DNA of 64,000 nucleotides from Arthrinium phaeospermum (lineage: Eukaryota; Ascomycota; Sordariomycetes; Amphisphaeriales; Apiosporaceae), in NCBI GenBank assembly GCA_006503535.1, contig QYRS01000001.1, forward strand, positions 2,418,001-2,482,000, written 5' to 3'. Under the pieces are notes generated by a model. That model was not told the DNA's origin. It saw only the letters and a list, made by a program, of their open reading frames with translations, and made no database searches. Shown piece after piece: positions 1 through 9,981 of this stretch; the first letter of the stretch is position 1, and the number at the start of each line of letters is the position of its first letter. Both the position numbers and the translations under genes were made by a program.

Positions 1-117
1 CAGATGATTGACCAGTGCGTCGCGCCCAACTCGGAGCAGGGCAAGATCCGTCGGCTGACGCTGCGCAACTCGTGCGTCAACTTCTGTTTGGACAACAAGC
101 CGACGGGGTGCACTTGA
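1..117 (+). CDS. C-terminal end of an unidentified Cys-containing protein (partial)
   Basis: The window opens inside a reading frame. Frame 1 is open from the first base and closes at TGA 115-117, giving 38 residues. Four cysteines are visible in this tail (residues 6, 24, 28 and 37 of the visible part), and the last residues read PTGCT. Clustered cysteines near a C-terminus are common in small secreted fungal proteins, but the start, signal peptide and domains lie outside the window, so no function can be given. The gene is convergent with the ankyrin gene on the opposite strand. That this is coding is inferred from codon composition and the abrupt change to non-coding-like sequence after the stop. 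Confidence 0.5.
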   Translation, partial: QMIDQCVAPNSEQGKIRRLTLRNSCVNFCLDNKPTGCT

Positions 118-523
118 GTGGGTTGCGGGAGAGCAGGAGAGGTGACGGGGAGAGGGGATGCGATTGGAGGTACTTGGGTTGAGAGTGGCAGGGGATTTTC
201 TTAATATGTCCAACGGTACACGGCATCATCTGTTGACGTTTACACCCGGAAGAGGACGAGTAGCCGGCACCGCTCATTTATGTTGATTACACCCTGACCA
301 GGGGAAGGGCTTTTAGCACTGCAGTTTTCCCAGACCTGGTGGTCAGATGTGTTGGACCGCATCAATCAAAACACTTTCAATTCCTTAACCTTCACTCAGC
401 CATTCACTTTTGCCGTAGTATTCGTCTCAACTCTTGTATGGTTCATGATGTTCTTGCTTGTTCAGCACCGTTATGTAAGTATACGTATCTTGCCTAGTCC
501 CTCTACTCCTGCCAGCTTGCCTC
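118..523. other. Convergent intergenic region
   Basis: This is the 3' flank shared by the upstream + strand gene fragment and the - strand ankyrin gene. Its right part is CT-rich (about 490-620, running into the ankyrin 3' end). I see no further gene or RNA. Confidence 0.5.
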
Positions 524-2158
524 TCATTCCCCTCTTCCCCGCCCTCTCCCTCTGTACCCCCCTCTCGCCAGCCGATTCCTCATCTCCCTCTCCCTCTCGA
601 CCCTCCTCTTCTCGACCCTCCCCGCCAAGTCGGCCAGCTCCTCGTCCAAGATCCCGCGTGGCGTCACGCCCGCAGCATTGACCCGATCACGCAGGCAGTG
701 TTGCTCGCCGTCGCCGCCACCGCCGGACCCCTCCTCGAACAGAACCAGCACTTCTTCGATCACCCGCGACACGTCCTTTTCATGATGAATCCCCTGGCTC
801 CGCGGCGCCGTATGCGCCGGCGTGTCGCCGTCGGCATTCGCCAGACCGGGGTCCGCGCCCCGCCCGAGCAGGAACCGGACCGCCTCGAGGCTCCGCGGGA
901 GGCTGCGCGCGGCGTGGTGTAGCGGCGTGTTCCCCTGCGCGTCGACGGCCCCATTCACGTCGGCGCCGCCCGCGAGCAGACCGGTGATCAGCTCCGTCGG
1001 GGCGGTACGGTAATGCATCCCCAGGAGGAGGATCCCGAGCGCGGTTTCGCCCTTCTGGTTGCGGAGCGCGGCGTCGGCGCCGTTCTCGAGGAGAAGGTGG
1101 GAGATGGCGTGGCGGAATTCCGACGGGTGTTGTCCTTTTGCTGGTTCGTTTGATGATCCCCAGCTGCGCGGGTATGAGCACCGGACGGCGAGGTGCAGTG
1201 GCGTGTTGCCCAGGGAGTCGAGGTCGTTGACGGGCGAGTGCGGGAGCAGTAACCGCATAGTCTTGGCAGCACGGCGGGTCAGGTCTTGGTCCAGGGTCAC
1301 GAGGTTGTGGTGGCCGCAGTTGGCCGCCCAGTGGATAGGCAGGCGACCCAGCTTATCGCGCATCCGGACCATCTGCCGCCCCTCGGGGGTGCCCAAGAGG
1401 ATCTCGACCACGTCGCAGTTGGCGAACGTAGCGGCTATGTGCAGGAGCGTGAGGTCCTCGTAGCACTTCCCAATCGGCGGGGTTGTCAAGCCCAAGGGCG
1501 CGAACAGCAGCGGCGCGCCGAGGTCGATCAGCCGCCGGACGAGCGCCGGCCCCGCGTGCGGCATGGCCAGGCTCAGCACCGTGTCGTGACAGTCCTGTTC
1601 GTATTCCCCCCAGAGGGCGTCGGACTTCCGGTTGGTGCGATCCTGGACGCTGGCGCCGTGGTCCAGCAGCAGGCCGACGATTTCCTCGGCGGCCGGGTCG
1701 CGCCGGGGACCTGCGCTGCATGCGGCGAGGAGCGGTGTCAAACCGCAGGGGCCCACGGCCGAGAGATCTGCTGCGACGTCGTCCGAGTGGCTCAGCAGAT
1801 AGCCTACCATGTCCACTTGGCGATAGCGGCAAGCCGTATACAACGGCATGACCGGAGGGGAAAGCAGATTAGACCCGGCAGCGGCTTGGGCTTTTTGGTA
1901 CGCGACCAGCCTGTCGTAGACGTCGACGCTTCCCCACCGGACGGCCTCCCAGAACCGATTGCCCCTATAGGTTGCATATTCTGTGTCTCGTAGAGCGCGC
2001 CATGCACCCTCTGGGTTCTGTGGATTGTATTTCTCCAAGTATTCGTCTAGTGCTTCAACATCATTGGCCAGAATGATTTCGAGTAAGTCGTCATACCCAT
2101 ACGCCGGGTCAATACCCTCCCCGTTTGGACCCGGGACGTATGAAGAGAGACTAGGCAT
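524..2158 (-). CDS. Ankyrin-repeat protein
   Basis: A single uninterrupted frame of 544 aa starts at the ATG at 2158. From about residue 104 it holds a series of ankyrin repeats. Hallmark TPLHxAA-type helices are visible as LTLLHIAA, LPIHWAA, GNTPLHLAV, GETALGILL and GNTPLHHAA, each followed by a second helix such as AVRFLLGRGAD. The first hundred residues lack clear repeats. The C-terminus is charged and ends in an arginine-glycine run (GYRGRGRGRGE). No signal peptide or membrane segment is seen. Ankyrin arrays bind other proteins, so the partner and role cannot be read from sequence. Fungi carry many such single-gene ankyrin proteins, often lineage-specific. Antisense frames through this GC-rich gene are shadows. 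Confidence 0.9.
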   Translation of the reverse strand: MPSLSSYVPGPNGEGIDPAYGYDDLLEIILANDVEALDEYLEKYNPQNPEGAWRALRDTEYATYRGNRFWEAVRWGSVDVYDRLVAYQKAQAAAGSNLLSPPVMPLYTACRYRQVDMVGYLLSHSDDVAADLSAVGPCGLTPLLAACSAGPRRDPAAEEIVGLLLDHGASVQDRTNRKSDALWGEYEQDCHDTVLSLAMPHAGPALVRRLIDLGAPLLFAPLGLTTPPIGKCYEDLTLLHIAATFANCDVVEILLGTPEGRQMVRMRDKLGRLPIHWAANCGHHNLVTLDQDLTRRAAKTMRLLLPHSPVNDLDSLGNTPLHLAVRCSYPRSWGSSNEPAKGQHPSEFRHAISHLLLENGADAALRNQKGETALGILLLGMHYRTAPTELITGLLAGGADVNGAVDAQGNTPLHHAARSLPRSLEAVRFLLGRGADPGLANADGDTPAHTAPRSQGIHHEKDVSRVIEEVLVLFEEGSGGGGDGEQHCLRDRVNAAGVTPRGILDEELADLAGRVEKRRVEREREMRNRLARGGYRGRGRGRGE

Positions 2159-2426
2159 GGTAAACGAAATAGATGGGTAGATATTGTTATTAGTGGAAGA
2201 TGATAGACAAACAGTTTCTCATTATCTGGTGACAGATCAAGAGACTTAAATACTGAGAAGAAAGGGGGTGCCCCCGCTAGGCCGATGACTCCCCGCTTTG
2301 GATAATTACATTTACGAAATAATGGTAACAGGGAAGAGGAGATTGACCCGCCACGAAACTAGGCAGCCGCAAGTAGCATGGTAATCCACCATCAAGTGGC
2401 ATCCCTCATCAAGTTACAGCCTCTGC

Positions 2427-3707
2427 TCAGCACCCCAACTCCGCCGGCACCACCGTCCGATTCACCGGATCCCCCGCCGCCAGCGCCCCTGCCAGATCAT
2501 TCGCCGGGGGCGGGTAGATCAACGTCTCGTTGATCCAGCGCTTGAGGGGCTTCGCCGCCGCGCCCGCAAGCGCCACCACGGCCTCATCCCCGGCGCCAGC
2601 CGCGAAGATGGCGTCCTCGCGCCCCAGGTCCAGGATGGTGCCCAGAATAACCTGGCTGTACCGCAACGCCGGCAGGCCCAACAGGTCCGCGGCGGCGTTG
2701 TGACCCGCGTACCGGCCCATGGGCATGGCGTGCTGGCACGACATCTTGTTATACTGGACCGCCGACTTCACGGTATCAGAGAAATCGCCCTCGTCGGTGC
2801 GCGCGCATGCGGTGTCGCCAGCGGCGTATACCGCTTGAGCTTCGGGGCAGCGTAGATGTGCGTCCACCATCAGGCGGCCGAACCGGTCCTTGGTCCCGGG
2901 GATCTGCTGCGTCAAGGGCGCGGCAACGGTGCCGGCCGTCCAGATCGGGGTCAGCGTTTCGATGCGCTCGCCGGTACTGGTGGTGACGCCGGTCGCGTCG
3001 ATGCTGGTCACGGCGGTGCCCAGCTTGACTTCGACGCCGAGCCTCTCCAGTGTTTCCAGAACGAGGGGGCGCATGCTGGCGGGCAGATCGGGTCCGACGA
3101 TATCAGCGCGCTCAATGACGATAACCCGAATTTCTTTTCCGAGACCAGAGATTTTGGCCAGGCGGCCGGGCAGCTCGGCAGCTAGCTCGAGGCCGGTGTA
3201 GCCGCCGCCGCAGACTACGACGGTATTGCGACCTGGAGTAGCGGGGACCGAAGGCAGGTTCTTCAAGTGCGCTTCCAACCGCACAGCACTCTTGATATGA
3301 TCAATTGCGAATGTGTGCTCCCTCAATCCAGGCACATTGGCAGGCAACAAGTTGTCGCTACCGGCGGCGAGCACGAGGCGGTCGTAGGAGAGGGTGGAGC
3401 GCAGTCCAGTTGCATCCGCGCTGACCACCAGCTGCTTCTCGACATTAATGGATTCGACGCAGCCTTGCACGAAGCGAATACCGGTGAGTTGGAAAAGGTC
3501 GCCCAGGGGTGCGCTCATGTCGGCGACATTCTCTTCGTAGAGTCGCGGGCGTACCACCAGCTTTGCCTCGGGCGCAATGACGGCCACTTCAATCTCTTCT
3601 GCTGACTCCGGGTTTTCTTGAAGAGACATGCTGATGAGGCGCTTGGCGGCCAGCGCGCTCATGAGGCCGGCGAAGCCAGCTCCGATGACGATTATTCGCT
3701 TGGTCAT
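2427..3707 (-). CDS. FAD/NAD(P)-dependent oxidoreductase, NDH-2-like
   Basis: This intronless frame encodes 426 aa. The N-terminus has the FAD-binding Rossmann motif GAGFAG just after a short beta strand (residues 8-13). A second dinucleotide motif, CGGGYTGLELAAEL, lies near residues 165-178 and should bind NAD(P)H. The third FAD contact appears as YAAGDTA near residue 295. This order is that of the pyridine nucleotide-disulphide oxidoreductase fold without redox-active cysteines, as in type II NADH dehydrogenases and AIF/FSP1-like proteins. The likely reaction is transfer of electrons from NAD(P)H to a quinone or other acceptor. No mitochondrial presequence is evident, so a cytosolic or peripheral membrane site is possible. 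It is divergent from the Zn2Cys6 regulator at 4241, which may control it. The lack of introns is compatible with bacterial ancestry but does not prove it. Confidence 0.85.
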   Translation of the reverse strand: MTKRIIVIGAGFAGLMSALAAKRLISMSLQENPESAEEIEVAVIAPEAKLVVRPRLYEENVADMSAPLGDLFQLTGIRFVQGCVESINVEKQLVVSADATGLRSTLSYDRLVLAAGSDNLLPANVPGLREHTFAIDHIKSAVRLEAHLKNLPSVPATPGRNTVVVCGGGYTGLELAAELPGRLAKISGLGKEIRVIVIERADIVGPDLPASMRPLVLETLERLGVEVKLGTAVTSIDATGVTTSTGERIETLTPIWTAGTVAAPLTQQIPGTKDRFGRLMVDAHLRCPEAQAVYAAGDTACARTDEGDFSDTVKSAVQYNKMSCQHAMPMGRYAGHNAAADLLGLPALRYSQVILGTILDLGREDAIFAAGAGDEAVVALAGAAAKPLKRWINETLIYPPPANDLAGALAAGDPVNRTVVPAELGC

Positions 3708-4240
3708 GTTGATGGTTTGGCAAATCGGTTGTTTCTAGGTTGTTGTCGTAATTGTTATCAGGTTGTGTTGACTCATTCAATTGACCATGCAGACCTCGTC
3801 TCTCGGTCTCTTTTAATATCCTGCGCCATGATGCGATAGTTGCTTAACGGCATCGGAAGGATGTTCAATATGGCGTGCAACGTCTGCCGTGCGGGTGGAA
3901 CCCGGGGACTCGTCTACTCGAAGATGTCGTTAAGTATCGTGAGACTCGAACGGGTCGGATGGGTACAGCAGGGCAGGTGTCAATTAGAGCAGTAGCAGAA
4001 TTGCCTAGTGCTGACATGGGCTTTGCTGCATGAGCCTGTGAGCCGCCGCAGAATTATGCGGCTACCCGCTAAACGGTTCCCCGAGTACCCGAGCGGCGAG
4101 CTGACTCACCCGCCGCTGCACCAATGCTCCCCGCTTAAAAAGGGCGTTGCTCAGGGGTTTAGCGGCTAACACGAATTCCCGAATCAGTTCGTCATTCCGC
4201 AAACCAATTTTGGCACGACGACAATCACAGGTTTCCTATT
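3708..4240. promoter_or_regulatory. Shared divergent promoter region, flavoprotein / Zn2Cys6 regulator
   Basis: A 533 bp spacer separates two genes transcribed away from each other, so it should hold both promoters. It contains several CGG/CCG triplets, the half-sites typically read by Zn2Cys6 proteins, but I cannot define a specific operator by eye. Autoregulation and control of the flavoprotein gene by the neighbouring factor are inferences from the arrangement. Confidence 0.45.
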
Positions 4241-6437
4241 ATGAGCACCACACCAGATTCCTCAACTTCGCGGAAAGCCGGTGGGCCGAGGGTGGTATTG
4301 GCCTGCATCCCCTGTCGCGAGCGGCATGTGCGCTGCAGCGCCGAACAGCCCCAATGCCGCCGATGCATTGCCGACGGCAAATCGTGCCGGTACGCCAAGT
4401 CGCGGCGAGGCGGGCTCGACCGGGCTGCACTGGAAGCCCGACGTAGGCGCCTCGAGGCCGAGTCCGCCAAAGAGTCGACGACAACAACATCGTCGCCATC
4501 AATTGCCGGCTCTGATCAGTCGCGGGATGGGGCAAGAGTAGCTGCTGCTTCCGGTGCGCATCGCCAAGACCGGAGCGAAGAACCCGACTGGCTGAGGATG
4601 TTTGTGGAGACCCCGTCCAGCCAGCACCCGCAGTCCGAGGACAACTACAACGCCATGTCCGGCGTGTCCACGAGCAGCTCTTTAGGGTCCGTCTATCCTG
4701 CGGAAACAACAAGGGCAAGCGTGTTTCCAGACTCACATCTCGACTCTTACTATCTTCACTTTCACAAATTCCACCCATGTGTGGTTCCCAAGCCCGCCTT
4801 ACAGCGTCTGGTCAAAGACCCGGTGTTACTTGAGAAAATATATCCCCTAGTCTCTGTGATGAAATATATCGGTTCCTTATTCAAATTTGGCTCGCGATCA
4901 AAACAAGGCATACTGCCTCAGCCTAGCATACCCAAAAGCCCAACACCCTCCCCCTTTATGGTGCAATGCCACCTGCTCTACTCCGTGGCACTGTACTGGT
5001 CCGACGAAAAACCCAGGGCCTATGAGCAGCTTAACGCCGCTATAGACATGGCGGTGGAATTGGGGATGCATCATCGGTCTTTTGCTGCCGAGCACGGTGC
5101 TAGAGACGCGGTGCTGGAAGAAAGCTTCCGGCGGACCTGGTGGCAGTTACTCAGCGTCGAGGCATCGACCGCGGCGACGGACAGAAGCTTCTCTTTCCGC
5201 GTATGCGAGATTGAGACAACAGTGGATCTCCCTTGCGAGGAGGACGAGTATGAAAGCGAGGTCAGTGCATCGCCCCCTTTCTGACACCTTTCTGTCCGAG
5301 ATCCCATTTGCTGCCCCATGTAATCTCGAGTACCTTCCTTACCATAAAGTAGGCAATACCAACTCCACGGACGTGGGACGATTATTGCGCCCGGGAACTC
5401 GAGACGGAAGGTCCGGGCTATTCATCCTTTGCCCACCTCGTCGGCGCCTACCGCAGTATTACCTCCGCGCTAAAATCCATTCCGCCGTTAACAAAGCCAC
5501 ACGGATCCGCATTAGTGATCCAGGAAATCGACACCGTTATAGACGGGTGGCTCCACCTTCTTCCCGAGTCCAAGAGGGAGGTCATGTCGGAGAGCGGAGA
5601 GATAGACGAGCTCATGTTCCAGGCCCATATGCTTGTCCACACGTACGTATTTTCACTACTCTTTCTTTCCCATTTCCCCTTTGGGATCATGAAATGATCT
5701 TCGGGGTCCATATTATCCTCACTGACATACATGGACAACCCATCAGCGCCACCCTCACCGTCCACCGCCCCTTCTCCAAACTCCTCTTCCACCCCCTCGA
5801 GACCATGTCCAGCTGCACCACCTACCCCTCCGATGAACACATCGCCAAGGAATCCCTGATCGTCCACACGACGCGGTGTCTGCGCGCCATCGAGGCGCAG
5901 GTGCGGCTCTTGGCCCTGCCCGCCGAGCGCTTCAGCCACACGCCCTTCATCGTCTGCATGGTGACGACGGGGGCGATCCCGCTCCTGTCGGCGTGCCGCA
6001 CCATCTTCTCGGACGAGAAGCTCGCCGTGGGCCGCAACCAGCTGCGGCTCATCATCGGCTGCCTCAAGGCGCTCGCCGAGACCTGGCCGAGGGCGGCGAG
6101 GTACGTGAGGGAGATTCAGGAGTTGGCGCGGATTTTGTTGGCGGTGCCGCCGACTCAGAAGCCAAAGTCAACGCCGACACCGGCTATTGCAGCTTCGACG
6201 AGAGAGGGTATGGTCGTAGGCGGCGGGGCGATACCCTCGGGACAGGAGGATGGACTGCCTCTCGGACACTCCCTAGTGTCTCCTGTTGTTGGTGCTGACA
6301 TGCCTGACGTTGACGTCAATAACGAGTGGACCTCCGCTGACATATTAGCGGCGATTTCATCTATGCCTACGATTGGCGCCGGTTGGAATATGAGTGATTT
6401 GTCGCCTGGGATAAATCCATGGTGGCCTAGCTGTTAA
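4241..6437 (+). CDS. Zn2Cys6 transcription factor with fungal-specific TF domain
   Basis: Three exons (4241-5260, 5353-5642, 5747-6437) join in frame to 666 aa. The binuclear zinc cluster is at residues 22-49 with spacing C-x2-C-x6-C-x6-C-x2-C-x6-C (C22, C25, C32, C39, C42, C49), followed by a basic linker. Residues from about 170 match the fungal transcription-factor middle homology region, including YYLHFHKFHP, LLYSVALYW and the IPTPRTWDDY segment that starts exon 2. Exon 2 was placed because only the acceptor at 5352 restores that conserved segment in frame. The protein should act in the nucleus by binding CGG-containing sites, and the target pathway is unknown. It is divergent from the NDH-2-like gene, and its downstream neighbour is a decayed epimerase gene. 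Confidence 0.88.
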
Positions 6438-7044
6438 TATAGCAGGCCGCTTGTTACAACTGTCAACAACTAATATCTAATACGAACATGATATCATCAA
6501 GATGCTGCAGCCTCTCCGACGAAAGTGTTCAAATTGTGGTCCATGGTTCTTGATGGCTGCTGGTCCCTTTTGAGAAGTAAGCGATAGTAAAATTTGTCCC
6601 AAAGCAGTGAGTCCTATGCTTCCCTCCGCCAATCTAAAGATCCCTCTCCACGCCCGGCGACCTGTCATAGCCAACTCACTTGGTAATTATTCGAGTCTGA
6701 GTAAAGGATACTAAACAGAACATCTTATCGCCGTCGGTCGCCGGCCATACGGACCCCGTTTGCGTACTTGGCGTCGAAATAAGGAATAACGTTCCGGGAG
6801 GTTAAGCATACGGTTTGGGCGCGCATGGGCGGGCCGAGCCTGAGCAATGCCACACTTTGTTGCACCACCAATCAGGCAACATCATTTTGGTTGATAGAGT
6901 TGATACTTTGCAGAGCGAAGTTGCTGCATGATGGTTTATTTCATCAAAATACTGGGCATCCGATCACACCCAAGTACACCTCGCACCCTGTCTATGATAG
7001 TTTTGAGCAAACACCTGACAATGTGGCTGGTCACATGGTGCTAT
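6438..7044. other. Intergenic stretch upstream of the epimerase relic
   Basis: This is the 3' flank of the regulator gene. I searched it for the N-terminal half (Rossmann GxxGxxG) of the downstream epimerase relic and did not find it. No other gene is seen. Confidence 0.4.
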
Positions 7045-7610
7045 CTCGCCGAGGAGGAGGACAGGAAGTTCGTGCGGGAGAAGAAACCAGGGTTTACTCT
7101 GACCTTGGTGCTGCCAAACCCCCTCACGTCCGGAATGGTGACGAAGGTCTTCCGGTGGGATCCTGCGCTGTTGGCGGGTCTGCCTGCATGTAAGCCATGC
7201 TCCACCTCCTTTCCTTTCCATCGGTGTGCTGTATTTCTGTGTTCGAGTGGCATAGAGCAGGATTCTGAGATCTAATAACAGCTGCTCCCCCTTACTTCGA
7301 GGCAGAATACTATGTGGATATACAGGATGTTGCGCTCCTTGACGTCGCTGCCACCACCCATCCGGCTGTCGTGTTTGAACTTATCCTCGCCTTCACGAAA
7401 CGAGTCAACGGCGACGACCTTTTGGGCATTCTCTTAGGCTGCGAATAGGCCGCAAATTACCCGCCGGTTTCCAGAACGAGAAATACTCGAGTGATATCGT
7501 GCCCCGCAAACGCGCAGAGGAGTTGTTGCGTGACATGGGCAAAAGTGGCTGGGCGAGCCTGGACGAAAGTGTTCATAGAAATACGACCAGGCTTGCACAA
7601 ACTACTACTG
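7045..7610 (+). pseudogene. Decayed 3' part of an NAD-dependent epimerase/ketoreductase gene
   Basis: Three stretches recall the C-terminal half of fungal NAD-dependent epimerase/dehydratase (extended SDR, grp2/cinnamyl-reductase-like) proteins. The first, at about 7054-7120, includes FVREKKPGFTLTLVLPN. The second, after an apparent intron (donor 7190, acceptor near 7281), includes YYVDIQDVALLDVAA and reaches ILLG. The third, at about 7450-7585, includes VPRKRAEELLRDMG and WASLDESV. An in-frame TAG at 7447-7449 and a shift of frame separate the second from the third, so the frame is broken. The N-terminal nucleotide-binding half is absent upstream. This is best read as a truncated pseudogene. 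The family assignment rests on remembered conservation only. Confidence 0.65.
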
Positions 7611-8577
7611 CCAAATTGTCATCAGCCCTGAATGGATATTGTGCAAGGGTAGCGGGGCACCCGCCGCAAGTTGCTTTTTCAGTCAGCCTGGCTATTTTTC
7701 TTTTGCGTCGGTCACCACCTTCTCGCAGCCTTTTTCATTGTACTTTGGCTTCTGCAGCCACTGGTTTCACATGACGTAATGGCGGCGGCCACCGAGGCAG
7801 AATACGAAGTGACCATATGAGGCTGAAAGGAAAGAAGTGTCACCATCATATCCTGGGCTCGAGCAGAAACCGATGATATGTGATCAAGCCAGAGATCCAT
7901 CTCAGGAAAGGAATTTCATGCGCAATGGTGGTCACTGGGAGGAAAATCAATATTCGGTTTAATACCGTAGTAAGCATCGTAAGTTGTGTCTTCCGTGTAT
8001 CCGTAATATTATACATGTGATTGGCACCATTGGCAAAGGCACGATCCAGCTCAATCATCTGATTGAAGCCGCGCGATTACTATCATGTCGATTCCACCTT
8101 CTTATTTCTCTTTTCCATTCGGAGCTGATACTCCAGAAATAGCCGGTCCAGCCCCGGAAAGCCGCAGGGGGCGGCCACCAAAGCAGGTGAGCGGGCCGTT
8201 CGAGCTAGCAAGGCTAGGCTCCGGCGGGCTTACTGGTTCATGTCGATTTGACCCCTGGAACTAATGCAGTTCCAGGCTGACCTTGGCGCCGCTCCTGGCT
8301 CGAATTACATCCTAGTGGCAAAGCTAGGCGTGTTTGACACTCATTCCTACAATCGCCAACCAGATGGTCACCGAGTCCCACCCGGGCCGACGCGCTGCAA
8401 GATGATACTGAGCTTACTATGCCATATATTAGCCCCATAAATCCTTTGACAGCAGTCTCATCTTCTACGCCGGTATATAATGGTGGCTAAATGTCCTCTC
8501 TGAGATCTAATGCAGCTTCCCCATTGCATTATTCGTGCAACTGCAACTTAGTCGATTTCATTCTTTAAACCTTCGAC
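7611..8577. other. Intergenic / GH71 upstream region
   Basis: No gene is recognised here. The right end should be the promoter and leader of the GH71 gene. A G/C-rich patch at about 8145-8175 contains runs similar to CreA/Mig1 carbon-repression sites, which is suggestive only. Confidence 0.4.
8474..8480 (+). promoter_or_regulatory. Candidate TATA box of the GH71 gene
   Basis: TATATAA lies 98 nt upstream of the GH71 start codon at 8578, a plausible distance for a short leader. Position and sequence are the only evidence. Confidence 0.4.
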
Positions 8578-9981
8578 ATGCTGAAGGGAGCTCTAGTAGC
8601 TGCGGTGGCCGCATTGGCTCACCTAGCTGCTGCTAAAGACGTTTTTGCCCATTACATGGTCCGTCCCTGATTTCCCGCTCCTCCACGAAGGCATCACCAA
8701 GGCAAACAGAACTGACGGAATCAACAGGTCCAAGGACTGGATGGGAGAACCAACCACGCCGTGCAAGATGTTATCGATGCCAGGAACATGGGCCTCACGG
8801 CATTCGCTCTGAACATCGGAACGCCCAAAGATGGCTGGGCACTCGACGTCGTGAACCAGCTCTTCACGGCCGCCAAAGCCAACAACTTCCAGATCTTCTT
8901 CAGTCTGGATCTCGCCCAGAACAAGGACGCCTACGCCTACAGCGACCTGCTCAAGAAGTACGCGGGGCACGATGCCTACTTCAAGGCCGGGCCCAACAAC
9001 CTCCCGTTCCTCAGCACCTTCAGCGCGCAGAAGACCGATGCCAACTACTGGACCAAGTTCCTGGGCTCGTTCGGCCAGACCAAGTTCTACTTCGTGCCCA
9101 ACTTCGACGACACGCCCAACTACTTCGACAACCCCGGCACCTGGATGAACGACTGGGGCAAGGCCATCGACGGCGCCTTCAGCTGGGAGACGGCGTGGCC
9201 CCGCAACAGCAACGCCCCCTCCAACGTGTCTTCGGTGCAGGACGAGAAGGTGCTCCAGGCGGCGCACGCCAAGAAGAAGACGTACATGATGCCGCTCTCG
9301 ACGCTGCAGTACAAGCACTGGAACACCACGCACTGGTACCGCCCCGGCGAGGTCAACATGCCGCAGCGCATGGCCGAGATCCTGGACATGGGCGACCGCG
9401 CCGACTACGTCGAGATCCTCACCTGGAACGACGCGGGCGAGTCGCACTACATCGGCACGCTGCGCATGGAGGGCATCGACGAGAGCATGGTCGAGTACGC
9501 CAACAACGACGACTACAACCACACGGCGTGGCAGCCCCTCTTCGCCTCCTTCGTCTCCGCCTTCAACAACAACCTGAAGGCCACGGGGATGCGCCCGCCC
9601 ACCGACAAGCAGCTCGTCGGCTCCCTGTGGTACCGCCCCATCCAGAAGGACGCCTCGTGCCAGTCCGACGCCCTGGGTCGGCCCAGCGGCGCCGGCGCGG
9701 CCAGGGACGCCGTCAACTGGGCCGTCGTCGCGGCCGACGACGGCCTCGAGAGCCTGCGCCTGCAGATCTGGAGCGGCGGCAATCTGCTCCGCAGGGTGGC
9801 CCTGCAGCCCGGCCTGAACTACGGCAGCGAGCCCGGGCTCGCCACGGGGCCCCAGTACTTCGAGGTCGTCGACACGGCCAACAACAACAAGGTCGTCATG
9901 AAGGGCCAGGGCCGCGTCGACGTCAAGGCGCAGTCGACCGGCTACTGCAACTTCAACTACGTCGTGGCTGGTCTCAACTAA
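8578..9981 (+). CDS. GH71 alpha-1,3-glucanase (mutanase), secreted
   Basis: Two exons (8578-8658 and 8728-9981) give 444 aa. The first 19 or so residues are a signal peptide with a hydrophobic Leu/Ala core ending at LAAA. The mature protein begins KDVFAHYM and continues over the intron to VQGLDGRT. Family-typical stretches follow: DVIDARNMGLTAFALNIG, FQIFFSLDLA, and EILTWNDAGESHYIG. The short intron is supported by GTCCGT at 8659 and CAG at 8725-8727, which keep the frame. GH71 enzymes hydrolyse alpha-1,3-glucan, a fungal wall polymer, so roles in wall remodelling, septum dissolution or mycoparasitism are possible. The coding part is highly GC-rich. No carbohydrate-binding module is seen. Confidence 0.9.

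Noticed and set aside
349..681. Open frame on + strand, 110 codons
   Set aside because: Low-complexity Ser/Pro-rich translation from a CT-rich stretch that overlaps the 3' end of the ankyrin gene; no motif.
8761..9981. Annotation of GH71 from the internal ATG at 8761
   Set aside because: A short upstream exon at 8578-8658 supplies the signal peptide and the conserved HYM start, so the internal ATG is not the start.
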